A DNA stretch of 64,000 nucleotides from Zunongwangia sp. ESRF-bin46. GTDB lineage: Bacteria > Bacteroidota > Bacteroidia > Flavobacteriales > Flavobacteriaceae. Location: the NCBI GenBank assembly GCA_002631855.1, contig NTLF01000020.1, forward strand, positions 186,001 to 250,000, given 5' to 3'. Below, piece by piece: positions 45,775 through 54,141 of the stretch. The notes beneath the pieces are model-generated. The model saw only the letters and a list, made by a program, of their open reading frames with translations, had not been told where the DNA came from and ran no database searches. Position numbers and translations under genes: made by a program. Positions within the stretch are counted from its first letter, which is position 1. Each line of letters starts with the position of its first letter.

Positions 45775-46859
45775 CTACTTTGTTTTGTCCTGCTATTCGA
45801 AATAAAGATACTCATTTGATAGCATACTAAAAACAGTTCAAAAAAAGGAATAAAAGGGGTAAGGTCGCCTTCATTTAGTTTTTTTGCAGCTTTTCCAATT
45901 ATTATATACTGGAATAAAAATCGGAACAAAATTATGGCAAGGGCAATTTTCCAACTTGAAAAAATAAGTGCAAAGAAGCTTAAACCCCAAAAGAAAAGGT
46001 TTGAGGTATAAAAAAGCCCCAATAAAAATTTATGTAAAGTTTTGTAGCGCTTTGCAGTAGTAATGTGTCTTTTTTTCTGAAGCCACCACGCTTTCCATGT
46101 TTTTTTAGGAATAGAATATGTAAAGGCTTCTTCTGAAACACATATAGCAGTATTTATGGGCGTAGCCGCCTCATTTACAAAAAGATCATCATCGCCAGAG
46201 GGCAATTTTATGTGTGACATAAACCCTTTGTTTTCATAGTAAAGATTTGCTGTATACGCAAGATTTCGACCCACACCCATATATGGGATGTTTGCTTTAG
46301 CGTATGAAAAATATTGAAGGGCAGTCATTAAAGTTTCAAACCTTATTAACCGATTGAGTAAGCCACCAGTTTTTTGATAGGCACCATAACCCAAAACCAA
46401 TTGTTTTTCTTCTGAAAATTGATTGGTCATTGTCGTTAGCCAATTTTTTGATGCTGGTTTACAATCGGCATCAGTAAAAAGCAAACGCTGGTTTTTGGCG
46501 CGTTTAAGACCTAGGGTAAGGGCGTATTTCTTATTTCCCCAAAAGGCTTCATTGTTTTTTACTTTTACAATTTGGATTTTTGGGTTGTCAACTTGAAATG
46601 ACTCCATCACTTCTAATGTTTCATCTATAGAAGCGTCATCGATTAAAATCAATTCAAAATCTGGATGATTTTGTTCTAACCAAAGAGGTATGTGTTTCTT
46701 AAGGTTTTCTGCTTCATTTTTAGCACAAACAATGAGAGATACTGGATAGTTATCTTTGGTTTTTATTTCAGAAGAAGAAAAGAATGAAAATTTTGAAAAA
46801 AGAATATAATAACCACAGTTAATAAGCACCACTGCAGTGAGTACGTAAAGTAGCACCAT
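45765..46859 (-). CDS. Membrane glycosyltransferase, family 2
   Basis: 364 aa. One N-terminal helix (5-20), then a GT-A domain with VSLIVCAKNEAENL, LILIDDASIDET, LFTDADCKPAS (DxD) and SGDDDLFVNE. The product-side motif WWLQKKRH is a Q-x-x-R-(H/W) box as in processive transferases. Two or three membrane helices follow (about 275-340). Acceptor unknown; probably a polysaccharide or lipid sugar. Its 3' end overlaps the sigma-factor start. Confidence 0.91.
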   Translation of the reverse strand: MVLLYVLTAVVLINCGYYILFSKFSFFSSSEIKTKDNYPVSLIVCAKNEAENLKKHIPLWLEQNHPDFELILIDDASIDETLEVMESFQVDNPKIQIVKVKNNEAFWGNKKYALTLGLKRAKNQRLLFTDADCKPASKNWLTTMTNQFSEEKQLVLGYGAYQKTGGLLNRLIRFETLMTALQYFSYAKANIPYMGVGRNLAYTANLYYENKGFMSHIKLPSGDDDLFVNEAATPINTAICVSEEAFTYSIPKKTWKAWWLQKKRHITTAKRYKTLHKFLLGLFYTSNLFFWGLSFFALIFSSWKIALAIILFRFLFQYIIIGKAAKKLNEGDLTPFIPFFELFLVCYQMSIFISNSRTKQSRWK

Positions 46860-46901
46860 AAGCTATTGGTTTGATGATTTCTGAAAAGCTTTTGGCAAAA
46901 T

Positions 46902-47117
46902 TTATTTTGAAGGTTGTTCGTGAGCAGGTTCGCTACAATTTTCAAATTGGTCTGGTGTTTTTCCACAAAACCCGCAGGCCTCACCACTTTTGTTTAAAAA
47001 TGGATTTTGACTTGCACAAGTACCGGCAAATTCACCGTCTTTTTTACCCCAAATCTTAATCGAAATCCCTGCAAAAGCCAATAATAATAGTAAAACTGTA
47101 ATAAGTAAAATTCCCAT
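46902..47117 (-). CDS. Small four-cysteine membrane protein
   Basis: 71 aa. Residues 2-20 form one membrane helix; the rest is soluble with Cys34, Cys48, Cys51 and Cys61 (C-x13-C-x2-C-x9-C), enough for a metal site or two disulfides. Homologues in flavobacteria are usually called 'membrane or secreted protein' from my memory. A TATTTTTG -7 box lies just upstream on the minus strand (47135-47142). Stands 42 bp before the glycosyltransferase gene on the same strand. Confidence 0.83.
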   Translation of the reverse strand: MGILLITVLLLLLAFAGISIKIWGKKDGEFAGTCASQNPFLNKSGEACGFCGKTPDQFENCSEPAHEQPSK

Positions 47118-47209
47118 AACTAACTTTTATGGTGCAAAAATACAATCTTTCTTGGTGATGTAATGTGATTTTAGTTAATTTTAGCGTAAAATTCACTTAA
47201 AACCGGTAT

Positions 47210-47821
47210 ATGAAATTTTTAAAACCCTTTGCAGTTCTTTTTGTAATAACTTTAGCGTTTACAGCTTGTAAAAACGATAAAAAAGAGCCTGTAGAGGCAG
47301 ATGAAACGGTCGTTAAAACAGCGCCAGAAAAAGTGAAGAAAGTGAAAAAAGAACTTACTGTTGAAGAAAAAGAGCAGTTGAACAGTGTTATGTCCAAGCT
47401 AATGATAACTGGCGAAACAAAAACGTTTGCAAGTGCCTTGGTGAGTACTGGCCTTACCGATATGTTGTCTAAAAACAAAGGGCCTTATACCATATTTGCT
47501 CCTACCACCATTGCCTTTGATAGTTTGAATATTGAAAAAAGGAAAGAAATTTTAAACCCTAAAAACAAGGAGAAGTTAAGTAAGGTGATAAAAAATCATA
47601 TAGTGGAAGGCGAGGTAAACTCTTCTGAGCTACTTCAAAAAACCAAGGGGAGTGCAAATACCTTAAAAACGCTTGGTGGGGCATCACTTACTATTACAAA
47701 ACAAGGAAGTGATATTGTTATTACCGATGGTAGTGGAGCCAAAGCTGTATTGGGTAAAAGCGACATCGAAGGGTCTAACGGTGTGGTTCACGTTATAGAC
47801 AAAGTACTTTCCCTAGACTAA
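47210..47821 (+). CDS. Fasciclin-domain lipoprotein
   Basis: 203 aa. Lipoprotein signal MKFLKPFAVLFVITLAFTAC (Cys20), a charged linker, then one FAS1 domain (about 65-200) with FASALVSTGLTDMLSKNKGPYTIFAPT and the late SNGVVHVIDKVL. Probable cell-surface or periplasmic adhesion module. Overlaps the murB stop by 4 bp (convergent). Confidence 0.92.
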   Translation: MKFLKPFAVLFVITLAFTACKNDKKEPVEADETVVKTAPEKVKKVKKELTVEEKEQLNSVMSKLMITGETKTFASALVSTGLTDMLSKNKGPYTIFAPTTIAFDSLNIEKRKEILNPKNKEKLSKVIKNHIVEGEVNSSELLQKTKGSANTLKTLGGASLTITKQGSDIVITDGSGAKAVLGKSDIEGSNGVVHVIDKVLSLD

Positions 47822-48831
47822 AAAATGTTTACTTCCGGTTCGATATAAATATCAAACTGGTCTTTAACAGCTTGTTGTATTTTTAGAGCCAGTTGCCAAA
47901 TTTCATCTCCGGTAGCATTTCCAAAATTAACCAAAACAAGTGCTTGGTTTTTATGTACTCCAGCGTCATTAAATCGTTTTCCTTTGAAACCTGCCTGCTC
48001 AATTAACCAACCAGCTGGGATTTTATATTCAGTAGCAGAAATTTCATAATAAGGAGCCTTTGGGTTCGCTATTTTAAATTGCTGAAATTTTTCTGAACTG
48101 ATAACCGGGTTTTTAAAAAAGCTCCCACTATTGCCTAATTTTTTAGGGTCAGGAAGTTTAGATTGCCTAATTTCGATCACTGCTTCAGAAATAGCCGCAA
48201 TTGTAGGTTTTTGTATGTTTTTTTCGGCCAGCTTTTCTTTAATTGCTCCGTAGCCAGTATTTAATTTATGTGCTTTTTTTGTTAGTTGAAAGGTTACAGA
48301 AGTGATAATGTAATTACCTTTTTCTTCATTTTTAAAAATTGAATTCCGATATCCAAAATTACATTCTTCCTTTGTGAACGTTCTTTTCTTCCCGGTTGCT
48401 ATTTCAAGAGCTTCACAACTTATAAATGTATCTTTTAATTCAACCCCATAGGCACCGATATTCTGTATGGGTGCCGTGCCCACATTTCCTGGTATTAGAG
48501 ATAAGTTCTCCAATCCACCAAAATTATTGTTAATACAATATTGTACAAACTCATGCCAATTTTCGCCAGCCATAGCTTGTAAAGTAACGACGCTATCAGT
48601 TTCAGAAATAATTTTTTTCCCTTTCAGGTTAAGGTGGATAACCAGTGCATCAATATCTTTGGTAAGCAACATATTGCTGCCTCCGCCGATAATAAACCGA
48701 TTTTCAAATTTCTTTTCTGAAAGAATTTGTTGCAACTCAATAACCGAAGTAACCGCAACAAAATATTTAGCGGAACATTCTATCCCAAAGGTGTTGTATT
48801 CTTTAAGCGATTTGTTCTCTTCAATTTGCAT
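47818..48831 (-). CDS. murB: UDP-N-acetylenolpyruvoylglucosamine reductase
   Basis: 337 aa flavoenzyme of peptidoglycan precursor synthesis (UDP-MurNAc formation). FAD-binding IIGGGSNMLL, PIQNIGAYGVEL, catalytic NSGSFFKNP (Ser as general acid), and the terminal EPEVNIF. E. coli-type (type I) length and order. Starts one base inside the stop of the aminotransferase. Confidence 0.96.
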   Translation of the reverse strand: MQIEENKSLKEYNTFGIECSAKYFVAVTSVIELQQILSEKKFENRFIIGGGSNMLLTKDIDALVIHLNLKGKKIISETDSVVTLQAMAGENWHEFVQYCINNNFGGLENLSLIPGNVGTAPIQNIGAYGVELKDTFISCEALEIATGKKRTFTKEECNFGYRNSIFKNEEKGNYIITSVTFQLTKKAHKLNTGYGAIKEKLAEKNIQKPTIAAISEAVIEIRQSKLPDPKKLGNSGSFFKNPVISSEKFQQFKIANPKAPYYEISATEYKIPAGWLIEQAGFKGKRFNDAGVHKNQALVLVNFGNATGDEIWQLALKIQQAVKDQFDIYIEPEVNIF

Positions 48832-50024
48832 TAATTGTCTGGGTATTGTTCTAAAGCGGTTTTCAAAATATCAACAGCTTTTAAAAGGCTCTCTTTTTTA
48901 AGGACGTAAGCGATACGCACTTGGTTCTTGCCTACACCAGGTGTAGAGTAAAACCCTGCAGCTGGGGCAACCATAACTGTTTCGCCATTTAGGTCAAAAT
49001 CTTCTAACAGCCACTGTGCAAATACATCGCTATCTTTAATTGGGAGTTCGGCTATGCAGTAAAAGGCTCCTTTGGGTTCACCTACTTTCACACCAGGAAT
49101 CTCTTTTAATTTTTCAATAAGCAAATCACGACGTTCTTTATATTCCTTCGTTACGTCATCAAAATAGCTTTGTGGTGTTTTTAAAGCAGCTTCACTGGCA
49201 ATTTGTGCAAATGTTGGCGGACTTAAGCGTGCTTGTGCAAATTTTAATGCAGTACTGAGCACTTGTTTGTTTTTTGTGACCAAGCAACCAATGCGTGCTC
49301 CGCACATGCTGTATCGTTTTGAAACGGAGTCTATAATGATTCCGTTTTCGGCCATACTCTCTTCTTGTAAAATTGAGTAGTGCTTTTCATCGCCGTATAC
49401 AAACTCGCGATACACTTCATCGGCAACTAAAAATAGATCGTGCTTTTTAGCTATCTCAGCAAGTTTTTTAATTTCTTCTTTTGAATATAAATAACCAGTT
49501 GGGTTTCCAGGGTTGCAAATTAATATTGCCTTAGTTTTTGAAGTAATCAGTTTTTCAAATTCTGAAATAGGGGGGAGCGCGAAATTATTTTCAATTTTTG
49601 AAATGACAGGTACAATATTTATCCCTGAGGCTGTTGCAAACCCATTGTAATTGGCATAAAATGGTTCTGGGATGATTATTTCATCACCTGTATCTGCAAT
49701 ACTTCCCATTGCAAACAACAATGCTTCGCTACCACCTGTGGTAACAATTATTTCATCGTGTTCTATAGGTATGTTTTGCTTATTATAATAAGCTGCGATT
49801 TTTTTTCGATAGCCCTCAGAACCTTCTGACCGGGTATAGGCCAAAATGTCCAAATGGTGCAAAGAAACGGCATCCATTGCTATTTGAGGGGTTTTAATAT
49901 CAGGTTGGCCAATATTTAAGTGATATACTTTTTTGTTGGCTTTATAGGCTTTTTCGGCAAACGGAACCAGTTTTCTAATTGGGGATTCTGGCATATTCTG
50001 CCCTTTTACAGATACTTTAGGCAT
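48831..50024 (-). CDS. PLP-dependent aminotransferase, class I/II
   Basis: 397 aa from ATG 50024 (MPKVSVKGQNMPESPIRKLV), the typical start; an ATG at 50045 would add seven residues. Substrate-binding LNIGQPDIKTP, VADEVYREFVYGDEKH and the PLP lysine in IDSVSKRYSMCGARIGCL. Belongs to the aspartate aminotransferase-like I-gamma group; substrate cannot be named. Shares a 1-bp overlap with murB. Confidence 0.92.
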   Translation of the reverse strand: MPKVSVKGQNMPESPIRKLVPFAEKAYKANKKVYHLNIGQPDIKTPQIAMDAVSLHHLDILAYTRSEGSEGYRKKIAAYYNKQNIPIEHDEIIVTTGGSEALLFAMGSIADTGDEIIIPEPFYANYNGFATASGINIVPVISKIENNFALPPISEFEKLITSKTKAILICNPGNPTGYLYSKEEIKKLAEIAKKHDLFLVADEVYREFVYGDEKHYSILQEESMAENGIIIDSVSKRYSMCGARIGCLVTKNKQVLSTALKFAQARLSPPTFAQIASEAALKTPQSYFDDVTKEYKERRDLLIEKLKEIPGVKVGEPKGAFYCIAELPIKDSDVFAQWLLEDFDLNGETVMVAPAAGFYSTPGVGKNQVRIAYVLKKESLLKAVDILKTALEQYPDN

Positions 50025-50118
50025 AGCGTGAGTTTTAGCTAGCAAAGGTCTAAAATTAATTTATAATTACCCACCCTATATGCTAATCTTTCAGTATTTT
50101 TTTTTATCTTGATATAGC

Positions 50119-51471
50119 TTGAAAACATTAAAAAATATATTTAAAAAAGTAACCTTTATAGGTGTTCTTCTTTTTGCTTACACTACTGTTTTTTCTCAAG
50201 GGACTTTTAAGCTCCCCGAAGGGGAAAAAAGGGATAAAATTTCTTTTGATTTAATAAACAATATTGTGGTTATTCCGGTAGAAGTTAATGGGACTCCGCT
50301 TTCTTTTTTACTGGACACTGGAGTAAAATCTACTATTATTTTTAGTTTAAATACACAAGATTCTGTTGCGCTAAATAAAACCAAGCCAATTAATATAAGA
50401 GGGTTAGGAGATGGGGGGTTTTTAAAAGGCCTAAAAAGTGAAGACAATGAAATTAAAATAGGTGATGCAGTAAGCAAAAACCATACTATTTACGTAATAT
50501 TTGAAAACTCATTAAACCTGTCCCCTAGAATGGGAGTGCCTATCAATGGTATTATTGGCTTAGATTTTTTTAAAAGCTTTATAGTAAAAACAAATTATAT
50601 TTCAAAAAGGTTAAAGTTTTATAAGCCTGAAACTTATTCTTATCGAGAATGCCGAAGATGTCAGGTTTTTAACCTTGATTTTTTTAAAGACAAGCCCTAT
50701 ATAAATCTTACAGTGCAATTAGGTAAAAAAGAGGAAGATGTTACTTTGTTGCTAGATAGCGGTTCAAGTGATGCATTGTGGTTGTTTGAGACAGAAGGGT
50801 ATTTGTCTGAAAATCCCAAAAATTATTTTAAAGACTTTCTTGGCCTTGGTTTAAGCGGCCATATTTATGGTAAAAGATCTAGATTGGATAAAGCCCAGTT
50901 AGGGGATTTTTCAATGGAAAATGTAAATGTTGCTTTCCCCAATAAAGAAGCCACAGAAAATTTAGAATTATATATTGAACGTAATGGAAGCTTAGGAGGT
51001 GACTTTTTAAGACGTTTTACCATGACAATGGATTATCCAAATAAGAGAGTTATGTTTAAACGGAACCGTAATTTTTCTGATCCGTTTCACTATAATATGA
51101 GTGGGTTAACAGTAGAACATGATGGTGTGGATGTTTACACGGAAAGGAGTACACGTAAAGAGTCTAAAATTGATGGATTGGGGAATGAAAGAGCATCAGG
51201 TTATAATGTCTATGATATTTACTCAAAAACTGAAATATTCTTAGTGCCTCGTTATATAGTTGCAGAGGTGCGGGAAAATTCTGTGGCACAACAATCCGGT
51301 ATAATTAAAGGAGATGAAATACTTAAAATCAATGGAAGGCCATCGCATAAATATAAATTATATGACCTAAATGCCTTATTTTCTTCAGAAGAAGGGAAAA
51401 GGATAAATCTAGAAGTAAAACGAAATGAGAGGGTTTTTAAGGTTTCTTTTAGGCTCGAAAAAGTGTTATAG
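50119..51471 (+). CDS. Two-domain retropepsin-like aspartyl protease with PDZ domain
   Basis: 450 aa, beginning at TTG 50119; an in-frame TGA at 50110-50112 rules out an upstream start and the first in-frame ATG lies after the signal. Signal peptide TLKNIFKKVTFIGVLLFAYT. Two aspartyl protease cores: LLDTG at 65-69 (Asp66) and LLDSG at 212-216 (Asp213). A PDZ domain covers about 370-450 with SGIIKGDEILKINGRP. Single-chain pairing of the two Asp residues is plausible. Ends 6 bp inside the convergent FadL-type gene. Confidence 0.88.
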   Translation: MKTLKNIFKKVTFIGVLLFAYTTVFSQGTFKLPEGEKRDKISFDLINNIVVIPVEVNGTPLSFLLDTGVKSTIIFSLNTQDSVALNKTKPINIRGLGDGGFLKGLKSEDNEIKIGDAVSKNHTIYVIFENSLNLSPRMGVPINGIIGLDFFKSFIVKTNYISKRLKFYKPETYSYRECRRCQVFNLDFFKDKPYINLTVQLGKKEEDVTLLLDSGSSDALWLFETEGYLSENPKNYFKDFLGLGLSGHIYGKRSRLDKAQLGDFSMENVNVAFPNKEATENLELYIERNGSLGGDFLRRFTMTMDYPNKRVMFKRNRNFSDPFHYNMSGLTVEHDGVDVYTERSTRKESKIDGLGNERASGYNVYDIYSKTEIFLVPRYIVAEVRENSVAQQSGIIKGDEILKINGRPSHKYKLYDLNALFSSEEGKRINLEVKRNERVFKVSFRLEKVL

Positions 51472-52986
51472 CTTTAATCCAAAAGTAAACACAAAGGAAT
51501 CGTTTATGGTGTTTACCAAAGCGCTATCTGTTAACCCAATACTATAAAGCTGTTGTTGCCTTTCCTGTTCTGATCTAGCATAAGAGAAATCCATATAATA
51601 ATTTCCAAAGTTGTACCCTAAACCTAAAGAAAAGCCATTCAAGTCGTCCATGATTTGTTTGTTGTTATAAGGGCTTTCTTCAAAGCGGTATCCGGCCCGA
51701 AAACTTACATCGTTAAAACGATATTCACCACCCAATCTATAGGTAGATGCACCTTTTAGCATATTGTCAATATTTGCGTTTTCTGAAGCGAAAACAGGGT
51801 CTGATGTGGGTTTAAAAGTAATTTCAGAAAAGTCTTTATACGAATAGTTAAAGCTAATTAAACCGCTTTTACCAAAAATATAAGCTGCACTGGCTGCCAA
51901 TTTCCCAGGGGTTTTCAATTCATAATCTACATAAATGTTTAATACTCGTGGATCTACCACCGCAGTGCTTGTTTGGCCATTAACAGTTCTTTCGGTCTCA
52001 AGGTATTGCGTTGTTTCTTCAGAGATTATAAACCAAGTTGGGGTATCATAAGTTAGTCCAAATCGAAGGTTTTCTGCTACTTTGGCTATAGCACCTACTT
52101 GTGCTGAAAATCCAGAACCTAAGACAGAAAGATTATTTTCAAACCCAATTTCATTGACTGTACTACCTTGATTGTTATTCCTTTCAAAAAGGAAAGTACT
52201 TTGTTGGTAATCTATTAAGTGTGAATTTAGATTTATTCCAAAATAAAAATCGTCCGTATATTGAGTAGCTAGGTTTAAGGTGTATTTTCCACTATATCCA
52301 TCACTAATTAATGTGTATTCTTGGTTGAAACTGCCAGGCGCTACATTTGAAGTATATTGTGTGTTATTTGAGTTATTGGGATCTACGGGATCAAAAATAA
52401 AGCCTTGATAGCCCAAAAAGGCATTTTGTGCTGCAACACCTTGATTTTCGCCTAAAAAAGTATATAAGTCAGCAATGGTTTCAGTGCCTTGCAGTTGGAG
52501 TAAACTTAATGGCACTCCTTGAGCTTGTTCTAAAAAAAAGTTAGAGATAGATGTATTTCCATTACCTGCTATAAAAAGCTCGTCATCAAAATTTTGGGTG
52601 TTGTTATAGTTTACACCTAGCGTGAATTTTTTCCAAGGTGAATTTTCATTGTTATTTTCAAAAACAAAAACACCACCAACCTGATTTAAGCTTACATCAG
52701 AATCTAAACTTTTAGTAAATGTATTGAAGTAAAGCGCTTCATTATCTTTATCCGTTACACTTGCTGAAATACTAGCTTCACTTCTTAAAAAAACAGCACT
52801 TCCAGCTGGATTGATTCCGATTGCTGATAAATCGCCTCCCAAAGCTCCAAAAGCTCCGCTCATCGCATTAAACCTTGCTGTACCCGTAGTGTTTTCTTGG
52901 CTGTAACGTAAACCGTCCACAAGACCTTGAGCGTGTATGGTAGCCATAGAGATGACCGTTATGATGAAGAAAATACTCCTTTTCAT
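51466..52986 (-). CDS. OmpP1/FadL-family outer-membrane transporter
   Basis: 506 aa. Signal MKRSIFFIITVISMATIHAQ, then a hatch-like GTARFNAMSGAFGALGGDLSAIGINPAGSA typical of FadL proteins, and beta-strand-rich barrel to the terminal phenylalanine-containing FVFTFGLKL. Likely passes hydrophobic compounds through the outer membrane. Often named 'hemin receptor' in databases. Next upstream is the low-complexity lipoprotein. Confidence 0.91.
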   Translation of the reverse strand: MKRSIFFIITVISMATIHAQGLVDGLRYSQENTTGTARFNAMSGAFGALGGDLSAIGINPAGSAVFLRSEASISASVTDKDNEALYFNTFTKSLDSDVSLNQVGGVFVFENNNENSPWKKFTLGVNYNNTQNFDDELFIAGNGNTSISNFFLEQAQGVPLSLLQLQGTETIADLYTFLGENQGVAAQNAFLGYQGFIFDPVDPNNSNNTQYTSNVAPGSFNQEYTLISDGYSGKYTLNLATQYTDDFYFGINLNSHLIDYQQSTFLFERNNNQGSTVNEIGFENNLSVLGSGFSAQVGAIAKVAENLRFGLTYDTPTWFIISEETTQYLETERTVNGQTSTAVVDPRVLNIYVDYELKTPGKLAASAAYIFGKSGLISFNYSYKDFSEITFKPTSDPVFASENANIDNMLKGASTYRLGGEYRFNDVSFRAGYRFEESPYNNKQIMDDLNGFSLGLGYNFGNYYMDFSYARSEQERQQQLYSIGLTDSALVNTINDSFVFTFGLKL

Positions 52987-53015
52987 ATCAATTACTTTTT
53001 TAATTTTTTTTGAGA

Positions 53016-54026
53016 TTATCCGCGTCCGCCGCCTCTTCTGCTGCTTCCTCCGCTACTTCTACTAGAACCTGAAGATCGAGATGAACCACCAGAACTTCGC
53101 ATACTACCAGAACTTCTTGAACTTCTTGTTGAAGGGGTGTATGATTTTGTCCTTCTAGAAGAGTTGTTGCTTCGCACGTTGTTACTTCGTGTGTTAGAAC
53201 TCCTTCTTATATTTGAGCTTCTTCTTACGGAATTAGTGCTCCTTCTTACAGAATTATTGCTTCTTTTTCTAGCATTAGATCTTCTTATCAACTCAGACCT
53301 TGAGTACGAACGCCTACTATTGGTTGCATTAGATGATCTTCCGCGAGAATCTGATCTGTTGTAATCTGTATTTCTTCTTCCTCGATTGTAAGAAATACCG
53401 TTGTGGTAGTTGTTTCCGTAATGACCACCTTGATTGTAGTAATTATTATATACATAAGGATAACCAGGGCCATAAAGACCATAATAGCTATAGCCGTAAT
53501 ATGGGTAATATGGAATGCCAACATAACCGTAGCCACCCCAACCCCAGTTCCAGTAGGGTCTATAAAAGCTGTATGGGTAACCCCAATAGCTATTGTAGCC
53601 CCAGTACGGGCTGTTCCAATAACCAAAGTTAAAACCACTGTTGTTATAAACATTTACGGTAACATCTTCAGCATTACTTCCCCAAGGACCGTAGCCTTCT
53701 TCGTAATCATCTCTTTCTTCTATAACTATATAGCCTTCATCATCCATGTATTCTGAAGTGGTGTAGGCTTCAATATCTGTAAAAACCAAGTCTTCGTCTT
53801 CAGGAATTTCCTCAAGCTCGTTAGCTTTAGAGTTAAAATACTGTTTGTAATAATTGCCTCTATCGGGAGCATTTTCTTCAACTGCTACTTCCTCGCCCGA
53901 GCTATATATACCATCGGTATCTGAATAACCAGAATTATAAGTTCCGCAGGAAGTGAGTACCAACGCTGTAATCCCCATAATTAAAAAGGGAATGGTTCTT
54001 TTTTGTATGTTGTATCGTGATTGCAT
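53016..54026 (-). CDS. Low-complexity lipoprotein: acidic, aromatic, Arg/Ser-rich regions
   Basis: 336 aa. Lipobox in ALVLTSC (Cys27). Three blocks follow: acidic 43-120; aromatic and glycine-rich 131-213 (YWGYNSYWGYPYSF and similar); and 214-336, almost only Arg, Ser, Asn and Gly, with repeats of RRSSN and SSGG-type units. No globular domain is visible. A homologue with the name 'vitellogenin' is common but the name is meaningless. Function unknown; surface coating or a charge-dense phase is inference. Several plus-strand frames over this repeat are shadows. Confidence 0.85.
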   Translation of the reverse strand: MQSRYNIQKRTIPFLIMGITALVLTSCGTYNSGYSDTDGIYSSGEEVAVEENAPDRGNYYKQYFNSKANELEEIPEDEDLVFTDIEAYTTSEYMDDEGYIVIEERDDYEEGYGPWGSNAEDVTVNVYNNSGFNFGYWNSPYWGYNSYWGYPYSFYRPYWNWGWGGYGYVGIPYYPYYGYSYYGLYGPGYPYVYNNYYNQGGHYGNNYHNGISYNRGRRNTDYNRSDSRGRSSNATNSRRSYSRSELIRRSNARKRSNNSVRRSTNSVRRSSNIRRSSNTRSNNVRSNNSSRRTKSYTPSTRSSRSSGSMRSSGGSSRSSGSSRSSGGSSRRGGGRG

Positions 54027-54112
54027 AACTGCTTTTATTTTAATTGTTGGACTTCTTAAAAATAACTAGTTTTGTCGAGATAAACGAGAACTAGTAATCA
54101 TTTAACACTATA

Positions 54113-54129
54113 GGCACAAGTTTTGTGCC
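54113..54129. promoter_or_regulatory. Inverted repeat upstream of proS
   Basis: GGCACAA (54113-54119) and TTGTGCC (54123-54129) form a perfect 7-bp inverted repeat, 3-nt spacer, 13 bp before the proS start. It could be an operator or an mRNA hairpin near the start codon. A second palindromic element, AACTAGTT at 54064-54071 with a near copy at 54089-54096, lies just upstream. Confidence 0.4.
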
Positions 54130-54141
54130 AAACTGCGGTAT

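Noticed and set aside
48467-48901. 144-aa plus-strand frame over murB
   Set aside because: Antisense to murB; no start context or recognisable domain.
53016-53400. Repeated Arg/Ser codons as a tandem repeat or CRISPR-like array
   Set aside because: The repeats are short, in-frame, irregular and codon-based with no spacer structure; they belong to the lipoprotein tail.
53137-53756. Plus-strand frames opposite the low-complexity lipoprotein
   Set aside because: Repetitive Leu-, Val- or Thr-rich products are complements of the Arg/Ser and Tyr/Gly codon repeats, not genes.
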